This document shows positions 49,771 to 64,000 of a stretch of DNA of 64,000 nucleotides, piece by piece. Under the pieces are notes generated by a model. The model did not search any database. It was not told where the DNA came from and was given only the letters and a program-made list of their open reading frames with translations. The DNA comes from Prunella strophiata (taxonomy: Eukaryota; Chordata; Aves; Passeriformes; Prunellidae): assembly GCA_036583965.1 (NCBI GenBank), contig JAZBQD010000021.1, forward strand, positions 20,365,620 through 20,429,619. Reading direction: 5' to 3'. Position 1 is the first letter of the stretch; every line of letters starts with the position of its first letter. The position numbers and the translations under genes were made by a program.

Positions 49771-51049
49771 CGGCTGGCAGACGGAGTGGTGGCTGCTGTG
49801 GGGTGGCCGAGTCCCCATGATCCCCTGCCTCCAGCCATCTGTCACCTGCCTGTCTTACACTCCAGGGCTTTAGAGGTGACCCACAGACAGATTTGTACCC
49901 CAGTGCTGTGTCCCGGGCTCGCCCCGGGGCTGGGGAGGCTCTGTGCCCCAGGGAGGGGCAGTAGTCGGTGCCATGCTGTCCTCTGCCATGGAACTGGAAC
50001 TCGCTGTGATCCCAAGCTGCTCCTGGAGGAGTGAATAGGTGTGATGGGTTTGGAGTGGCTCATAGGAAAAGGCTGAGCAGCTCTTTCCTGGTGAGGAGTT
50101 TCACTGGGCTCGAGGGAAAACCATGTGGTCTTTGAAGCACATCCTTTGTTGCTGAAAACCCCAAGGTTTTCTTGAGTTCCTGGCCTTGCTGTGCTGAAGG
50201 GGAGCATCTATCCCTTGACCTTGATTTGTCATCTGCCAAGAAGCAATCGAAAAAATCCCATCTGGTGCATGACAGAGACACACAGTGCTGGGGGATGCCT
50301 GGGAAGCTCCGGGCCCTCAGAGCTGGGTGGTTTGTCCTGCCAGAGCAAAGCCCTGGCTTGGCTGCTGGGGGGAAGTTTCATCCTGTGAAAGGTCTGAATT
50401 TACCCTCCAGCTCTGCATGTAATCCTTTGATTCACTGGTGAGAAGTCTGTGGCTGGCGCAGTGGCCACCTGATTCCAGGTATCCATTTACCCCCCTGGCA
50501 AGGTGCTGTGTGGAAATGAGTCAGGGATAAGCTGGGGGGGCTGAGGAATTTCCGAGCCTCAGAGGGCAGGAGTGTCTTACAGGGAGCATGGAAACACGAG
50601 AGGTGAGTTCTCAGACAGAGCAGAGCTGTGTTTCCCCTGGAAACTGACTTCTCTTGGCCTGGCAAGAACAAGATGTGGCTGCTAATGCTGCTTCCTGCTC
50701 CTAACCTGCTCAGGAGATAAAGCAGGGATTTCAGCCTCCAATCCAGCACCTTTCCCCGGTAGTAAATAGACGTGGCATTACTGGGTGATGTCATGGCTGG
50801 AGCACATCCCAGCAAGGCCAAGCCTGGATCAGGTTATATCTGTCCTCTCAGAATATTGGCTTATTCCCAAAGGAGCATATTGCCAGTCCAAGGGCAGTGA
50901 CTGGAGCCACCTTTCCCAAGGTCACCTCTGGCACGCACGGAGGGGACAGCCTGAGCTGCCCTACGCAGGGCAGAACCTCCTGACTCTCCTTCCTGGCACC
51001 ACTTTGTACTGGCACCAGGGAGGCAAAGACCCCCAGCCCTCCTTTGTGG

Positions 51050-51210
51050 AGTCATGGAATGGTTTGGGTGGAAAGGGACCTTAAAATCCACCCTGTTCCA
51101 CCCCCTGCCATGGCAGGGACACCTTCCCCTATCCCAGGGTGATCCAAGCCCCATCCAACCTGGCCTTGGGCACTGCCAGGGATCCAGGGGCAGCCATCAG
51201 CTGCTCTGTC
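51050..51210 (-). mobile_element. CR1 LINE fragment
   Basis: GTCATGGAATGGTTTGGGTGG, GGAAAGGGACCTTAAAATCC and GCCATGGCAGGGACACCTTC, ending near the GGGGCAGCCATCAGCTGCTC block. Confidence 0.92.
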
Positions 51211-51544
51211 CAGCCTTCCTGGTGCTCTGTCATCTGGTTGCCTTTGAAGCACAGTGTGAAAAGAGGGATAGAAATTGTGTCAACTGCAGCTCTGTGACGT
51301 GTCTGTAAATAACCAGTACTCCCAGTTCAGCACAGCTTGGTCACATCCAGGCCTGGATCTTCCAGCTGGGAGTCAGCACAGCCTCCCTGGGCGTTCCACG
51401 TGGGATCTGTGGGTAGAGGTGCCCCCCACATCCCCTCTGAACAGCCCTTAAGTATTAATTGGCACCGATCTGTTTGTCTGTAAATTGAACTGTTTGATCC
51501 AATCAGTGACACAAAGAGATTTCCAGGCATGAGGGGACATTAAC

Positions 51545-51605
51545 ATGGATGGGATGCAGCAGCCACAGCTTCTCTGGGCAACTTGTGCCAGGGCCTCACC
51601 ACCCC
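51545..51605 (-). mobile_element. CR1 LINE scrap
   Basis: About 60 bp: GCAGCCACAGCTTCTCTGGG and CTTGTGCCAGGGCCTCACCA match the CR1 internal block; the tail itself is absent. Confidence 0.65.
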
Positions 51606-52452
51606 CAAAGTAAATATAAATTTCTATGTATTTGCTCACTCCCTTTCCCTCAGAACACAGTTCAGTCCCTCATTCCCATCACAGACACCCAGGCTGTTTT
51701 CTACCAGAGCTCACTCCTACCTCAGGCTGTCAGAAGGGGAACCTTCCTCAGCAACAGCTGCACAGGGAGGGAGCTGCTCTCTTTCCTCTCTGCTGAAGCT
51801 AAGACTGCAGAGGCTTGTTCCTTCTTTTCCCAGGCATTACAATTACATGGGATTAGGAGGGATAAAATCCCACAGCCAGGCTGGTTGTGTGCTCACACCA
51901 CCAGACTCCAGTATCAGGCCCCCCCAGTGGTGACTGCAGCCTCTCTGCCGTCCTTGCAGGGACCCTCTCGCCCCTCCCGGCCGTTTGTTCTCCTGCCTAA
52001 ATAACTTGGGTGCAGGCCAAGGCCGGGCCGGGCCCTGGCCACGCCGGAGAGCCCGAAAAAGGCCGGGGCTGCCGAAGAACCGTCTGTTCTATGAGATGTG
52101 ACCGGGCCGGGACTAGCCTGGGGCTCGCCGGCAGCGCAGAGCGCTCCGAGGAGTGGCGGCAGGGCCCGGTCCCTCAGGCCGTCGCGGCCCCTCAGGCCGT
52201 GCCCCCCCCCCCCCCCCGTTACCGCGGGAACGGCGCGACCCCTCCCGGCAGCCCCCGCGCGCCGCCCCCGCCATCTTAAGGCCTGGCAGCGCGGCGCGCG
52301 CCCCCGCTTCCAAGATGGCCGCCCGACCCTCACCGGGCACTTCCGGCAGTGCCGAGGCCGCGGTTCTGGTAACGGCGGAGCCGCCGCGGCCCGGCCCGGG
52401 CTCGTCCCGCCGGCACGGCCTCTGAGGCCTCCGGGGAGCGGGAGCGGCGGAC

Positions 52453-64000
<11,548 letters not shown>

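Larger units (their letters stand above)
46561..52014. other. Intergenic region between the two divergent promoters
   Basis: Contains CR1 fragments at 46885, 51050 and 51545, a tandem repeat at 48991-49135 and a GC-rich patch at 49540-49770. I find no supported exon. A 385-codon frame (46195-47352) runs from the CpG island through CR1 and is not a gene. Confidence 0.6.

Overview
This is vertebrate nuclear DNA and almost certainly from a bird. The strongest signs are about 22 truncated copies of the avian LINE CR1, recognised by its conserved 3' end (the gene-sense strand ends in GGTCCCTTCCAACCCAAACC and ATTCTRTG-like 8-mers), CpG-island promoters, compact introns, and one clearly recognisable vertebrate gene. 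The CR1 subfamily mix suggests a neoavian, perhaps passerine, bird, but I cannot fix the species. There is no prokaryotic gene organisation, CRISPR array, or complete mobile element.

Right end (about 52.0-64.0 kb): the first nine coding exons of SPG7 (paraplegin), plus strand. It is a mitochondrial inner-membrane m-AAA protease subunit. A CpG island with opposed YY1 motifs and an ETS motif leads into exon 1. Exons 1-9 join in one open frame of 1,199 nt (399 codons plus 2 nt). They encode an Arg-rich presequence, two membrane segments flanking an intermembrane-space domain, and the start of the AAA ATPase with intact Walker A and Walker B. The window ends inside exon 9, so the M41 peptidase half lies outside.

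Middle (about 45.0-46.6 kb): a second CpG island that appears to fire leftwards. It has three CCAAT boxes on the minus strand, two of them in a 26-bp-period duplication, a good minus-strand splice donor at 45593/45592, and a flip in GC skew. In human 16q24.3, ANKRD11 lies head-to-head with SPG7 and begins with non-coding exons and very long introns. I therefore infer that this is the ANKRD11 promoter and non-coding exon 1. The gap of about 6 kb to SPG7 is intergenic, with CR1 fragments, a 51-53-bp tandem repeat and a GC-rich patch.

Left (1-45592): no convincing coding exon. By the same inference it is the first 5'-UTR intron of ANKRD11. It holds 16 CR1 fragments (14 minus, 2 plus), homopolymer tracts, a TA microsatellite, a 30-bp-period minisatellite near 40.5 kb, several small tandem duplications and several GC/CpG patches that may be regulatory. 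One 298-codon open frame near the left edge is longer than chance would easily give, but resembles nothing I know.

I found no evidence for a novel multi-gene system. The most useful leads are the architecture of the two promoters, the minisatellite, the orientation bias of CR1 and the long orphan open frame.
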